Counted from the stretch's first letter, positions 39,401-47,827 are shown. The stretch is 47,974 nt of DNA from Brevundimonas sp. UBA5713 (GCF_002419815.1 NZ_DIGV01000023.1:1-47974); one strand, 5' to 3'. The notes: generated by a model not told the origin, from the letters alone. A program made the numbers and translations.

Positions 39401-39770
39401 CGCCGACGGCGTAGGCGTCGGACGAAGCCGCGGAGGCTACAGTGAGGTTCAGGATGCCCGGGGTGCCGATGCCAATGCCCGGCAGCACACCGTTCACGGT
39501 GCCTTCCGAGGACGTCACATTAACGGTGTAGGGGCCGCCGACGCGCAGGTTGCGGGCGTTGTAAACGCCGTCCGCGCTGGTGACGACAGTGTTGCTGGTG
39601 CCCGACGGCGTGTGCGTGATGACGACGGTAGCGTTGGCAACCGGAGCGCCAGCGGCGTCGGTGATGGTGCCGCGGATACCACCAGTGGTTTCCTGTGCGA
39701 ACGCGGCGCCAGACGTGGCCAGCAGAATGGCCGCGGCAGACGCGCCGTAGGCGAAGCTGCGAGTGAACAT
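36492..39770 (-). CDS. TonB-dependent receptor with carboxypeptidase-like regulatory domain (Oar-like)
   Basis: A 1092-residue outer-membrane protein. From ATG 39770 it has a clean signal peptide (MFTRSFAYGASAAAILLATS, cut after AFA), then a carboxypeptidase-regulatory-like beta-sandwich (TGGIRGTITDAAGAPVANATV, about 25-110), a plug (about 120-260, with VLGGQNSRMNAFMVDGTRQ), and a barrel ending in VGVRYKF. The start at 39824 lies too far ahead of the signal peptide. Oar-like receptors of this size are common in Caulobacterales and import or secrete unknown substrates; one in Myxococcus is needed for development. The ligand cannot be read here. No TonB/ExbBD genes are nearby. Confidence 0.93.
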   Translation of the reverse strand: MFTRSFAYGASAAAILLATSGAAFAQETTGGIRGTITDAAGAPVANATVVITHTPSGTSNTVVTSADGVYNARNLRVGGPYTVNVTSSEGTVNGVLPGIGIGTPGILNLTVASAASSDAYAVGEIVVRGTRGGGLQTGPRTRVNAEQIETLPSISRDIKDFARTSPFASVDPTNGDALVLGGQNSRMNAFMVDGTRQGDDFGLASNGYPTVNSPISISVLEAVQVDVAPYDVQYGNFQGGVINSVTKSGGNEFHGELFYETTNDSMQGDSFSYKDMTTREVEDRSVGGDFEETTWGATLSGPIIKDRLFFLANYEKFEAVRPVLSGPAGSGATNEVPSITQADVDAVRNLTQSVYGYDPLDWKADEMTVFDEKYFVKLDWNINDMHRAVVSYQQTEGSTLSLSGTTTSGNNQSVGLLSQGYDFQTNLMSYKAQLFSDWTENFSTELAYTRKETENVTSNLGGSDFAAVRVMLPAQGSVRPSIFLGPERSRHANSLTNDLDQFRIVGKYQSGANRLTFGYERENLEVYNVFVQAANAEYEFASLEDYEAGRASYINYQNAASNNKIDGGASFGYSTNVLFFQNEFDVNDKLTLRGGLRYEWYEMDDEPKLNEAFGEKYGFRNNYTLDGISLLQPRVGFNYRVDDTFNIYGGFGLFMGGSPNVWVSNNYSNPGNLIGQFQCRRDGYTSNFAGSGVPVCSADELAALNVTDGTNPAQIAKDKVAQSAALGTGVINVIDPEFEIPSIWKFSIGASKDFDLSRWNLGEGWNVRSEYVRSEVENAVGWVDLNTESRKTGTGPDGRPMYSGPNGSQVVLMLTNFKDGETDQFTIGVNKNWYEGWAEGLGFDLSYTYVDSKDVHPGTSSVAASNYGQVAVFDPNNPGLATSNYEIEHSTKLNISYRRAFFGDYRTSFNLFGERRSGLPYSHTISGATNGEANEYARRNRMLLYVPTPDASGVVTATSDPLVTYGAGFDFAGFNNYLQQSGLMKYAGQAAPRNSSKSPDVTKFDLRIAQELPAFFPNGARLEAYVDIENLGNLLNDEWGVIQQVGFPYFSRGVTGSMDANQFHYSQYRDWTGSSFNNQSVWQVKVGVRYKF

Positions 39771-39951
39771 TACGACGGTGATCCCCTTGGTCGTGCCCGA
39801 GAGGTGAGGAGGGCACTTGTTCATTGGATGAGCGGGGATTTAGGCCTTCAGACAGAAGGTTGGGCGACAGTAATGTGACAGAACGATGACGCCGGCCAAT
39901 GGTGTCCGCTGCGCCACACGTCTGTGGATCACAGGGAGAAATCGTGCAGAT

Positions 39952-41142
39952 TCAGTCGTGTGCGCGGCACAAGAACGTCGCAAGAGCGCGCGCAGTTCGT
40001 TTAATCGCGCGAGGCTCGTGAAAGTTCCCGTTAATTTGTGCTTTTGTTATGACATGGGCACGGAAGCGCTTGAACAGCTCGGGATCGGCCGATTGTGGCT
40101 TTTTCCAGAACTGGCTCAAAGGCTTCTGGTCAGTCAGCCCCTCAAAATCGAAGAACGCCTGGCCCAAAACCTTTACCGGAGTGCCAAAGCCCAGCGCCGA
40201 CAAGGCTGCACTTGAGTTATTCACGACCATCCCGTGCGACGCACGACACATTTCGGCGAGATTACCCCCATCCCAGAATTCTACGCGGCCATTCAGCCCT
40301 TTCTCGGCTGACAGGTTGCGGACCACGTTGTCAAAGTCGATCAGGCCAGGATCAAGCGGGTGGTTCTTGACCACCAACCGAGCCCCTTTACTCGCGTGTT
40401 TGGCAAAACTGTCGAGGACCTCGGCCAAGAAGGCGGTATTGTCCGCAAATCGCGAATAGCGAACGAGCTGGTTGTCGCCCTCGCGCTGCAGACACACGAT
40501 ATAAAAGGGTCCCTTCGCTTTGAGGCGCTCGACGCTGAAATCGCAGCTCTTGCGATAGGCCGATCGGAAATAGCGCTGAATATGACCCAGGAACTGGAGC
40601 CATACCGGGATCGTATAGGGGTTGCGGAAGCGGGGATAGAAAACCGAGCCCACGCCTTGCGCAAGATGGTACAAGCTGATGTTCAGCACATGATACGGTA
40701 AAATGCGTCCTACCGTATAGCTGACCGGCAATTCCGGCACAGGTTCACCATAGCCATCGGCTGATCTTGGAAGCTGGCTGGACGCATTGACGCCGTTGCG
40801 TTCAATTGTAACCCAGTCTGGACGGAAGTATCCGTTCTCGAGCACCCAAATGCGGGCGTTTACGCTGGCCGCTTGCTCGGTCACAACACGGTTATAGGCA
40901 CCACTTTCACCAAAGATCACGACATCCGAATATCCGGCGGCGCGTTTCGAAAACTCAAGACGCCATTCATTTATGCCGCCCTTAAAGCGGAGCCCCCCTT
41001 TTCGACGCCACGTCCAGGCATCGCCGGCATTGAAAAAAACGCGGTCAACCTTCTCAGCGCCTTGCTCTACGAGCGCATCACGAAACTGGCGACCAAATGG
41101 GCCGAACGGTAATGTGACAAGCAAGAACCTACGCCCAGCCAA
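39952..41142 (-). CDS. kpsS: Capsule polysaccharide transferase, KpsS/LipB type
   Basis: A 396-residue cytoplasmic protein of the capsule biosynthesis family. KpsS of E. coli adds the first beta-Kdo to phosphatidylglycerol, starting the lipid linker exported by KpsMTE. Visible family stretches: RFLLVTLPFGPFGRQF near the N-terminus, VLENGYFRPDWVTIE, LVVKNHPLDPG, and VVNNSSAALSALGFGTPV. I start it at the TTG at 41142, which has GGGAGAAGGG six bases upstream and gives a length close to E. coli KpsS. It stands alone between the TonB receptor and ompA, 19 kb from kpsMTE, and is more AT-rich than those two. KpsC, its usual partner, is not in the window. Confidence 0.85.
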   Translation of the reverse strand: MAGRRFLLVTLPFGPFGRQFRDALVEQGAEKVDRVFFNAGDAWTWRRKGGLRFKGGINEWRLEFSKRAAGYSDVVIFGESGAYNRVVTEQAASVNARIWVLENGYFRPDWVTIERNGVNASSQLPRSADGYGEPVPELPVSYTVGRILPYHVLNISLYHLAQGVGSVFYPRFRNPYTIPVWLQFLGHIQRYFRSAYRKSCDFSVERLKAKGPFYIVCLQREGDNQLVRYSRFADNTAFLAEVLDSFAKHASKGARLVVKNHPLDPGLIDFDNVVRNLSAEKGLNGRVEFWDGGNLAEMCRASHGMVVNNSSAALSALGFGTPVKVLGQAFFDFEGLTDQKPLSQFWKKPQSADPELFKRFRAHVITKAQINGNFHEPRAIKRTARALATFLCRAHD

Positions 41143-41321
41143 CGACTGCCCTTCTCCCGGGCCGTTAAATATCGTTGCGTCATATGGGGCCAACAATGCT
41201 CAGGCCGCTCCCTGCGTTCAAGTAATTCGAGACCGAAGACGGTAGAGTTCCTGACTTACGGCTCTGTTATGACGCTTTGCTTGAATCGCAAATACCAAAA
41301 ATTTGCGAACAGGAAAAACAA

Positions 41322-41357
41322 AGGGCCACAAATCCCCGCATGGCGACTTGTGGCCCT
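41322..41357 (-). terminator. Terminator of the ompA-like gene
   Basis: On the minus strand a 10-base stem (AGGGCCACAA and complement) with a 16-base loop is followed by TTGTTTTTCC, 60 bases after the ompA stop. The rest of the 275 bases between kpsS and ompA shows nothing recognisable. Confidence 0.75.
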
Positions 41358-41417
41358 CTATTATGAACAACTTCTGTCGGTATCCGGCCTGGAAATGATT
41401 CAGGCCGAACAAGCCGA

Positions 41418-42509
41418 TTAGAAGTTGATGTCGATGGTCGCGCGACGGTTCAGCGGCTCGCGGACACCGTCACCGGTAGCCTTGGCCGGCGAGGTTTCAC
41501 CCTTACCGTCCAGCGAGATCACGCCACCGTTGACGCCTTGAGCCACCAGGGCATCAGCGACGGTGCGAGCACGACGGTTCGACAGGCCCAGGTTGTAGGC
41601 TGCGTTACCCGACGTATCGGTGTGACCAACGACCAGAACGCGGGTCGGAGCGCCGGTCTTGGCGTAGGCAGCAGCCTGTTGAACAACCGACGAAGCCTCG
41701 GCGGTCAGGTTCGAACGGTCAAAGTCGAAGTAGACCACGAACTGACGGGCTGCCGGAGCCGGCGGAGGCGGCGGCGGCGGCGGAGGCGGAGCCTCTTCAG
41801 CGCCGAAGGCGTAACGCAGACCCAGGGTCACGGTGTGGGACTGGTCATAGTCACCCGAGAAGGTGCCGAAGGCAGCCTGCTCGGTTTCAAATTCCATGTC
41901 ACCGGTCAGGTAACGATAGGTCAGGTCCAGGTTGGCGCGGTCCGAGATGGCCCAGGCCAGACCGGCAATCGCTTGAGCAGCGAACTCGGTCGACGAGTCG
42001 TCGGCGATGAAGTTGCCACCCGGCAGCTGACGCAGACGGCCGTTGGTGTCCGTGTTCACGCGGTTCACACCGACGCCCAGACCGACGAACGGACGCAGGG
42101 TCCACTCCGGGGTGCCGAAGTCGTACAGCACGTTGGCCATCAGGGTGGTGGAGGTGATGTCACCTTCCGGCGAGTGGCAGGCCGGAGCCGTGCCGCTGTT
42201 GCACAGGCCTTGCGGGCCCGACACAGCGCGAACGGTGCCGATGTCGCCCGAGCGGTAGCCGCCCTCGAGTTCCATGCGCCAGTTCGGGTTGAAACGGTAG
42301 CCGAGGCGAGCAAAAGCAGCCCAGCCGTCGTTCACTTCCCAGTTCCAGTTGTGACCCGATGCCGAGGCTTCGGCATTGATGTCGTCGATGATGTGGTAGC
42401 CGGCGTCGATAGCGCCGTACCAGCCGTCCGGCTCAGCCGAAGCGGCACCAGCAGACATGGCCAGAGCGGCCGCCGCGCTGGAAGCCAGAATCAAACTCTT
42501 GACGCGCAT
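41418..42509 (-). CDS. OmpA family outer-membrane protein with proline linker
   Basis: A 363-residue protein. The signal peptide ends in GAASA (about residue 25). An eight-strand barrel domain (about 26-235; GWYGAIDAGYH, LEGGYRSGDIG, LDLTYRYLTGD, LGLRYAFG) is joined by a run of ten prolines to a peptidoglycan-binding OmpA domain (about 255-363) with YFDFDRSNLT, VVGHTDTSGNAAYNLGLSNRRA and the Asp/Arg pair that binds diaminopimelate. The proline run explains the GGC/GGA repeats near 41760-41790. It ties the outer membrane to the wall. A GGAGGG site precedes the ATG. Confidence 0.95.
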   Translation of the reverse strand: MRVKSLILASSAAAALAMSAGAASAEPDGWYGAIDAGYHIIDDINAEASASGHNWNWEVNDGWAAFARLGYRFNPNWRMELEGGYRSGDIGTVRAVSGPQGLCNSGTAPACHSPEGDITSTTLMANVLYDFGTPEWTLRPFVGLGVGVNRVNTDTNGRLRQLPGGNFIADDSSTEFAAQAIAGLAWAISDRANLDLTYRYLTGDMEFETEQAAFGTFSGDYDQSHTVTLGLRYAFGAEEAPPPPPPPPPPAPAARQFVVYFDFDRSNLTAEASSVVQQAAAYAKTGAPTRVLVVGHTDTSGNAAYNLGLSNRRARTVADALVAQGVNGGVISLDGKGETSPAKATGDGVREPLNRRATIDINF

Positions 42510-42678
42510 GAAAGCGGCCCTCCAAGAATCGTTGATGAAGACGGTACTGTCGTACCGCTAAGGTGCAGATAACAGCCTCTCCAGCTAAGGTCGAGGCGCT
42601 AATTCAACGGTTTCTGCAACTGCACCGGCGAACGTGATATCGACGCTACAGAAACTGAACAACACCTTAATAAAACGG

Positions 42679-42696
42679 GCGCTTCAAAGCTATGAA
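42679..42696 (+). repeat. Left copy of an 18-base direct repeat flanking manC-AGE
   Basis: GCGCTTCAAAGCTATGAA matches the copy at 45113-45130 at 16 of 18 positions, with 11 identical bases in a row (AAAGCTATGAA). A weak hairpin (GCTTCA 42681-42686, TGAAGC 42693-42698) followed on the minus strand by GCCCGTTTT overlaps it and may terminate manC. Confidence 0.6.
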
Positions 42697-42718
42697 GCCT
42701 AGTGTTCTTTACGCATAA

Positions 42719-44950
42719 TTACATATAACTCGGTTCCATGGCGCGCCCGAGCGAAGCCTCGCGGCCCATCCGACGCAGAGTTTGCACCAACTGCGCACAG
42801 GCTCCTACAATATGGTAAAGCGAGCTGGCTGGAGAGGCCTCTTCTCTGAACGTGCCGTCTTCCAAGAGCAGATCACGCCATAGCCCATCGTCCGTTAGAT
42901 ATTTTTGAAGTGCCGACACGCCCATTGCCGCCTCGCGAAGATAGGCTCGCTTCGCCACATCATCGGCGTGTTCACTGAGAATAAGCGCGGCGCGGATCCA
43001 CTCTGTTTGGGGCCACAGCCTGGCAGATCCATCCAAAACCAAGCCGTCCGGATCGATAGCGTTGACCATCACGCCGTTCTGCTGCGAGTAGCCGCGCATG
43101 CCGACGCAATAAAGTTTTTTCGCTGCTTCTATTAACTGCGGAACATTGCGTTGCCGCGCATAGCACGTGAGCAACCATGCCCACTCGAACTGATGGCCAG
43201 GTTCAACTTGCCGCCCTATGTCACCCTGGGCTGGAGACCAATCAGCCTCGAAATATTCGCGCAGACAGCCCTTTTGTTTGTCTATGAACTTTGTACAGGC
43301 TAATTCCACGATCTGGTCTGCAAGTTCCATCCACTTAGAGTCACCTTGCTGCCCCCACGCTAAACAGGCCTCTAGAAGATGCATGTGAGCGTTAGACTGA
43401 TAGGCATGCCCGTCAGTTTCAGCTAAGCCACCAATCGGCAATATTTTCTGTATCAGTTGATCCCTGATATTTTCAGCCAGTTTTTGGTATCGAGAATCAC
43501 CATTAATGCTATTCAGAGATGCCAACGCAAACATACTAAAAGCTTGATCGTATACTGATGCTGGCGTGCTCAATATACCAAGCGCAGGTGATAACAATCC
43601 GTGAACTTGGTTACCCTCGCCAATATAGTAGCGCTCGAAAGCTTTTCCGCCACGTGTCACAATTTCTTGCCATGGACCGGCCCAACCCAATCGACCCGAT
43701 TTGATGAAAGAAAAAAGTTGGCGAGCCTGCACCCTTTGCCGGTGATTAGCCTCAACCTGATTGCCGTCCAGAGACATAGCTTCAGCAAAAATACCGTCGT
43801 CGCGTATGGCCAGCGTAGACCAGACCGGAAGAGCTCTTAGCTTCAACCAACTTAGAAGCTGTTGACCGTTAAACGTAAAATCGAGCGTTTGTCGTTTTTC
43901 AAAATCAAGATGCTTAGGCGAAACGGTCTTTAATCGCTCTACTACAGCCTTTACATCTTGAGACCGGTTGAGGTCACAAACGAGCACAGCATCGCGCTCG
44001 ACAACAACGGCCAGATTGCGAGCCCCCAAAACGGTGACAACGACATCTTCAGGCGAGCGAGCAATAGTTCCTTCCGAATCGATCAACAGGTGACGGTCCT
44101 GATCATTTGCCATCGTGGCAGCGACGGCGTCCCATGCACCTAAATCTGACCATTCAAAGTCAACGTGTAGAACAGAAGCCCTGCGGGTTTTCTCCATTAC
44201 CGCGTAATCGATTGAAAGCTTAGGCGCGGCGGCAAACGATGGCGCGAGATAAAGTGGCGAATCCAACGCGTCTACAACCGGTTCCTTCCCTAGAGCCTTC
44301 TTGACGGCATCGATAACCGTCGGCGCAAACTTGCTTACTTCTTCCAAAAAGACATCAGATCGGGCAATAAAAATGCCTGTATTCCATAACAAACCTTGGT
44401 CAATAAATTGCTGTGCAGTCGCTTCATCAGGCTTTTCTACAAAGCTTTCGACCTCAGATAGCCCCTCGCCTGCCGGCTTAATGTAGCCGTAGGCAGAGGA
44501 AGGCGACGTTGGCTGGACACCTAAAGTCACAATACGTCCAACCCGCGCCGCTTCTGCAGCCTGAAGAGTTGCTACATAAAAGGCGTCATTGTCCGGGAGG
44601 TAATGGTCCGATGAGATGAACGCATTCACCCCCACCGGGTCCACTCGCGACGTCCACAGCGCTGCCGCCGTCATCGCCGGAGCGGAATCCCTGCCTTCCG
44701 GCTCAAGTATCACCTGAGCTTTGAGACCGATCTCCGCCAACTGCTCGACAATAAACGGCTCATGGTGCAATCCACAGACCACTATGAGATTGCCACCAGC
44801 ATCAAGCAGGCGAGCGGCCCGCAAAGCCGTATTTTGAAACAATGAATACTGTCCGTGTAAGGCAATAAACTGCTTAGGTCTATTTGGACGCGACGATGGC
44901 CAAAGACGCGTCCCAGCGCCCCCACACATAATGACTGGATATATCGACAC
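42719..44950 (-). CDS. Fusion of mannose-1-phosphate guanylyltransferase with an AGE-type mannose-6-phosphate isomerase domain
   Basis: A 743-residue cytoplasmic enzyme from GTG 44950, where the family start SIYPVIMCGGAGTRLWP begins. Residues 1-355 are ManC: GGAGTRLWPSSRPNRPKQF, the FVEKPD signature, and LGAWDAV. Instead of the usual cupin isomerase, residues 360-743 form an AGE/alpha6-barrel domain: HMHLLEACLAWGQ, EPGHQFEWAWLL, and the catalytic-type histidines of N-acylglucosamine epimerase and phosphomannose isomerase. It could turn fructose-6-P-derived mannose-6-P into GDP-mannose once a phosphomannomutase is present; that enzyme is not in the window. AT-rich compared with argB and ompA. 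It feeds Gmd/Rmd 28 kb away in the same product line. Confidence 0.87.
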   Translation of the reverse strand: MSIYPVIMCGGAGTRLWPSSRPNRPKQFIALHGQYSLFQNTALRAARLLDAGGNLIVVCGLHHEPFIVEQLAEIGLKAQVILEPEGRDSAPAMTAAALWTSRVDPVGVNAFISSDHYLPDNDAFYVATLQAAEAARVGRIVTLGVQPTSPSSAYGYIKPAGEGLSEVESFVEKPDEATAQQFIDQGLLWNTGIFIARSDVFLEEVSKFAPTVIDAVKKALGKEPVVDALDSPLYLAPSFAAAPKLSIDYAVMEKTRRASVLHVDFEWSDLGAWDAVAATMANDQDRHLLIDSEGTIARSPEDVVVTVLGARNLAVVVERDAVLVCDLNRSQDVKAVVERLKTVSPKHLDFEKRQTLDFTFNGQQLLSWLKLRALPVWSTLAIRDDGIFAEAMSLDGNQVEANHRQRVQARQLFSFIKSGRLGWAGPWQEIVTRGGKAFERYYIGEGNQVHGLLSPALGILSTPASVYDQAFSMFALASLNSINGDSRYQKLAENIRDQLIQKILPIGGLAETDGHAYQSNAHMHLLEACLAWGQQGDSKWMELADQIVELACTKFIDKQKGCLREYFEADWSPAQGDIGRQVEPGHQFEWAWLLTCYARQRNVPQLIEAAKKLYCVGMRGYSQQNGVMVNAIDPDGLVLDGSARLWPQTEWIRAALILSEHADDVAKRAYLREAAMGVSALQKYLTDDGLWRDLLLEDGTFREEASPASSLYHIVGACAQLVQTLRRMGREASLGRAMEPSYM

Positions 44951-45112
44951 AGTATTCTCTATTCCACCTAAAATGGGAGACCTTGGCATTACACAAGCGC
45001 ATGCAGTAACGCCAGTTCGCTAGATCGAAAACAGCATATTCTATTACCATCATCAAGTGGCTCGCATATTTTACCACTGGAATGGCACAGAACGCGCGCC
45101 ATCATGTTTCCA

Positions 45113-45130
45113 GCGCCTTAAAGCTATGAA
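45113..45130 (+). repeat. Right copy of an 18-base direct repeat flanking manC-AGE
   Basis: GCGCCTTAAAGCTATGAA, same orientation as 42679-42696, differing at two positions. It lies just upstream of argB. Together the copies bracket the single AT-rich gene, as after insertion or recombination of a cassette. The surrounding 44951-45171 is otherwise without recognisable features. Confidence 0.6.
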
Positions 45131-45171
45131 ATTTCGTGACAGTGAAAGCTGAAAAGCGTATCGCGCGCATC

Positions 45172-46101
45172 ATGAGCGAAGTTGATCAGCAATCCGAAGA
45201 GCGCAGCTGGGAAACGGCGAAAACACTCGCCGAGGCCCTGCCCTTTATCCAGGTCTATGACCGGGAGACTGTGGTCATCAAATATGGTGGCCACGCCATG
45301 GGCGAAAGCACCGTGGCCAAACAGTTTGCCGCGGATGTCGTGCTGCTGAAGCTGATGGGCGTGAACCCCGTGGTTGTCCACGGCGGCGGTCCGCAAATCA
45401 GCGCCATGCTGGACAAGGCCGGTGTGAAGACCAGCTTCGTCGATGGCCTGCGCGTCACTGACAAAGACACCATGGCCGTTGCGGAAATGGTGCTGTCAGG
45501 TGCGGTCAACAAAGAGATCGCCCACTGGATCACGGTCGCGGGTAAAGAAGCCGACGTGCGTGGCGTAGGCCTGTCGGGCAAGGACGCTGGCCTGCTGACG
45601 GTCGAGAAGACCCGTCGCACCAAGCGCGACCCGGACAGCATGATCGAGCACGAGGTCGATCTGGGCTTTGTCGGCGAGCCGACCAAGGTAGACCCCAAAC
45701 TGATCAAGGGCCTGATCGCCTCGGAAACCGAAGACTGGGTTCCGGTCATTGCCCCGATCGGCGTGGCCGAGGACGGCATGACCTATAACGTCAACGCCGA
45801 CACAGTGGCCGGTGCGATTGCCGGTTCGCTCAGCGCCAAGCGCATGCTGCTGCTGACGGACGTGCCCGGCGTGAAGGGGGCTGACGGCCAGATCATCCGC
45901 CAGATGACTCTGATCGAGGCCCAGAAGCTGATCGACGATGGCGTCGCCACCGGCGGCATGATCCCCAAGCTGGAGACCGCAATGGCGGCTGTCCGCGCGG
46001 GTGTTGAGGCGGTCGTTATTCTGGACGGTCGCCGTCCGCATGCCATGCTGGTCGAGCTGTTCACCGAGAACGGTTCGGGCACTCTGGTGACGGCGAAGTG
46101 A
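45172..46101 (+). CDS. argB: Acetylglutamate kinase
   Basis: A 309-residue amino-acid kinase phosphorylating N-acetylglutamate, the second step of arginine synthesis. It shows VIKYGGHAMGE (ATP-binding Lys/Gly), VVVHGGGPQISAML (acetylglutamate loop), and NADTVAGAIAGSLSAKRMLLLTDVPGV. I start at ATG 45172; a GTG at 45136 would add 12 residues and has no ribosome site either, so the start is uncertain. The N-terminal helix before VIKYGG is typical of the arginine-sensitive hexameric form, so feedback control is likely. The stop overlaps the HAD gene by GTGA. Confidence 0.95.
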   Translation: MSEVDQQSEERSWETAKTLAEALPFIQVYDRETVVIKYGGHAMGESTVAKQFAADVVLLKLMGVNPVVVHGGGPQISAMLDKAGVKTSFVDGLRVTDKDTMAVAEMVLSGAVNKEIAHWITVAGKEADVRGVGLSGKDAGLLTVEKTRRTKRDPDSMIEHEVDLGFVGEPTKVDPKLIKGLIASETEDWVPVIAPIGVAEDGMTYNVNADTVAGAIAGSLSAKRMLLLTDVPGVKGADGQIIRQMTLIEAQKLIDDGVATGGMIPKLETAMAAVRAGVEAVVILDGRRPHAMLVELFTENGSGTLVTAK

Positions 46102-46826
46102 GCTGGGAGCAGGCAGGGGAAGATATTGTCACGGCCGATCTGGGGGATCTGCCGACCGACCACGAAGCCGATCTGACGGGCGTGACCAACTGGGTGTTTG
46201 ATCTGGATAACACCCTTTATCCCGTCGAAAGCCAGTTCATGCGCCTGATCGAAAAGCGCATCAACGACTATGTGGTCCGCACCTCGGGTCTGCCAGCCGA
46301 TGAAGCGCTGGTCATGCAGAAAAGCTTTCTGCATGACTATGGCACCTCGCTGGCGGGGCTGATGACGCGCTACCAGATCGACCCCTACCACTTCCTGGCC
46401 GAGGTGCACGATGTGCCTTTGGACGTGCTGGCACCCGATCAGGCCCTGCGTCTGGGTCTGGAGCGCCTGAACGGCCGCCGCGTCATCTTCACCAACGGCT
46501 CCAGCGTTCATGCCCATCGTGTGATGGACAAACTGGGTCTGACGGATCTGTTTGACGGCGTCTTCGCACTGGAAGACGCCGATCTGATCCCCAAGCCAGA
46601 CCCGCGCACCTTTGAAAAGATGCTGACCAAGTTCGGCATCGATCCGACCACCGCCTGCTTCTTTGAAGACACACCGCAGAATCTGGCTCCGGCCAAGGCC
46701 ATCGGGATGAAGACGGTTCTGGTCGGTCCCAAGGCCTTTAGTGCCGAAGGCGATTACATTGATTATAGGGCCGCATCCTTGGCCCCCTTTTTGGCGACCG
46801 CCATTCTTGACGGAGATCCGCAATGA
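46098..46826 (+). CDS. HAD-family pyrimidine 5'-nucleotidase
   Basis: A 242-residue haloacid dehalogenase phosphatase. Motif I is FDLDNTLYPVES, motif II TNGSS, motif III the Lys in LIPKPDPRTFEKML, motif IV FFEDTPQNLAPA. The TLYP after the DxD and the spacing match the pyrimidine 5'-nucleotidase group (yeast Sdt1-like), which dephosphorylates UMP, CMP or related phosphates. It lies between argB and dapD with 4-base overlaps on both sides (GTGA, ATGA), so the three are one operon. A role in either amino acid pathway is not evident; the arrangement is common in Caulobacterales as far as I know. Confidence 0.9.
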   Translation: MSWEQAGEDIVTADLGDLPTDHEADLTGVTNWVFDLDNTLYPVESQFMRLIEKRINDYVVRTSGLPADEALVMQKSFLHDYGTSLAGLMTRYQIDPYHFLAEVHDVPLDVLAPDQALRLGLERLNGRRVIFTNGSSVHAHRVMDKLGLTDLFDGVFALEDADLIPKPDPRTFEKMLTKFGIDPTTACFFEDTPQNLAPAKAIGMKTVLVGPKAFSAEGDYIDYRAASLAPFLATAILDGDPQ

Positions 46827-47680
46827 CCAAACTTGCCCAACTCGAAAGCGTGATCGAAGCCGCTTGGGAAAACCGCGCCGACATCGGCCGTGCCACCCAG
46901 GGCGAAGTGCGCGAAGCCGTTGAAACCGCCCTCGCCCTGCTGGATTCGGGCGAGGCCCGCGTGGCCACCCGTGGCGAAGACGGCGTCTGGACGACCCATC
47001 AGTGGCTTAAGAAGGCCGTGCTGCTGGGCTTCCGCCTGAACGACAATGTCATCATGCGCGCCGGCGAGCGCGGCATGAACAGCCCGGCACCGGGTGTCGG
47101 TCCCTTCTTCGACAAGGTGCCGAACAAGTTCGGCGACTGGACCACCACCGACTATCAAAATGCCGGCTTCCGTTCGGTACCGGGTGCGATCGTCCGCCAC
47201 GGCGCGCACATCGCCAAATCGGTGGTGTTGATGCCGTCGTTCGTGAACATCGGTGCCTATGTCGGTGAAGGCACCATGGTCGACACCTGGGCCACCGTCG
47301 GCTCTTGCGCCCAGATCGGCAAGAACGTCCACCTCTCGGGCGGTGCCGGCATCGGCGGCGTGCTTGAGCCGCTGCAAGCCAATCCGACCATCATCGAGGA
47401 TGGCTGCTTCATCGGTGCCCGCGCCGAAGTCGCCGAAGGCGTGATCGTGCGTGAAGGTGCCGTTCTGGCCATGGGTGTCTACCTGTCGGCCTCGACCAAG
47501 ATCGTCGACCGCGCCACCGGCGAAATCTATCGCGGCGAAGTTCCGGCCTATTCGGTCGTGGTTCCGGGCACTCTGCCGGATCCGAACGGTGGCCCGTCGC
47601 TTTACTGCGCCGTCATCGTCAAGCGCGTGGATGCCCAAACTCGCGCCAAGACCGGCGTGAACGAACTGCTGCGCGACTAA
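46823..47680 (+). CDS. dapD: Tetrahydrodipicolinate N-succinyltransferase
   Basis: A 285-residue left-handed beta-helix trimeric enzyme that succinylates tetrahydrodipicolinate in lysine and diaminopimelate synthesis, so it is needed for the cell wall. The N-terminal helical domain (1-100) is followed by hexapeptide repeats (about 105-240: SVVLMPSFVNIGAYVGEG, ATVGSCAQIGKNVHLSGG, IIEDGCFIGARAEVAEGV). FRLNDN and the GGAGIGGVLEPLQANP substrate region are diagnostic. It starts on the HAD gene stop (ATGA) and ends before a strong terminator. Confidence 0.97.
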   Translation: MTKLAQLESVIEAAWENRADIGRATQGEVREAVETALALLDSGEARVATRGEDGVWTTHQWLKKAVLLGFRLNDNVIMRAGERGMNSPAPGVGPFFDKVPNKFGDWTTTDYQNAGFRSVPGAIVRHGAHIAKSVVLMPSFVNIGAYVGEGTMVDTWATVGSCAQIGKNVHLSGGAGIGGVLEPLQANPTIIEDGCFIGARAEVAEGVIVREGAVLAMGVYLSASTKIVDRATGEIYRGEVPAYSVVVPGTLPDPNGGPSLYCAVIVKRVDAQTRAKTGVNELLRD

Positions 47681-47699
47681 GCCCGCCAGTCTTTCCCAG

Positions 47700-47727
47700 A
47701 AAAGCCCGGCCCCCGCGCCGGGCTTTT
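47700..47727 (+). terminator. Terminator of the argB-HAD-dapD operon
   Basis: An 11-base stem (AAAAGCCCGGC and complement) with a 6-base loop and a run of six T lies 20 bases after the dapD stop. Confidence 0.9.
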
Positions 47728-47827
47728 TTGTGCCGTTCCGTTCACGAAAATGCGCACGGCCGAACGTGTTTACTTAACCCCATCGACGGCACAGTGTTTG
47801 CTACCAAAGCGTCCAACGGCCCGCCCC

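Noticed and set aside
41757..41793. Simple GGC/GGA repeat as a variable-number tandem repeat
   Set aside because: It encodes the proline linker of OmpA on the minus strand, which explains it fully. Length variation is possible but not shown.
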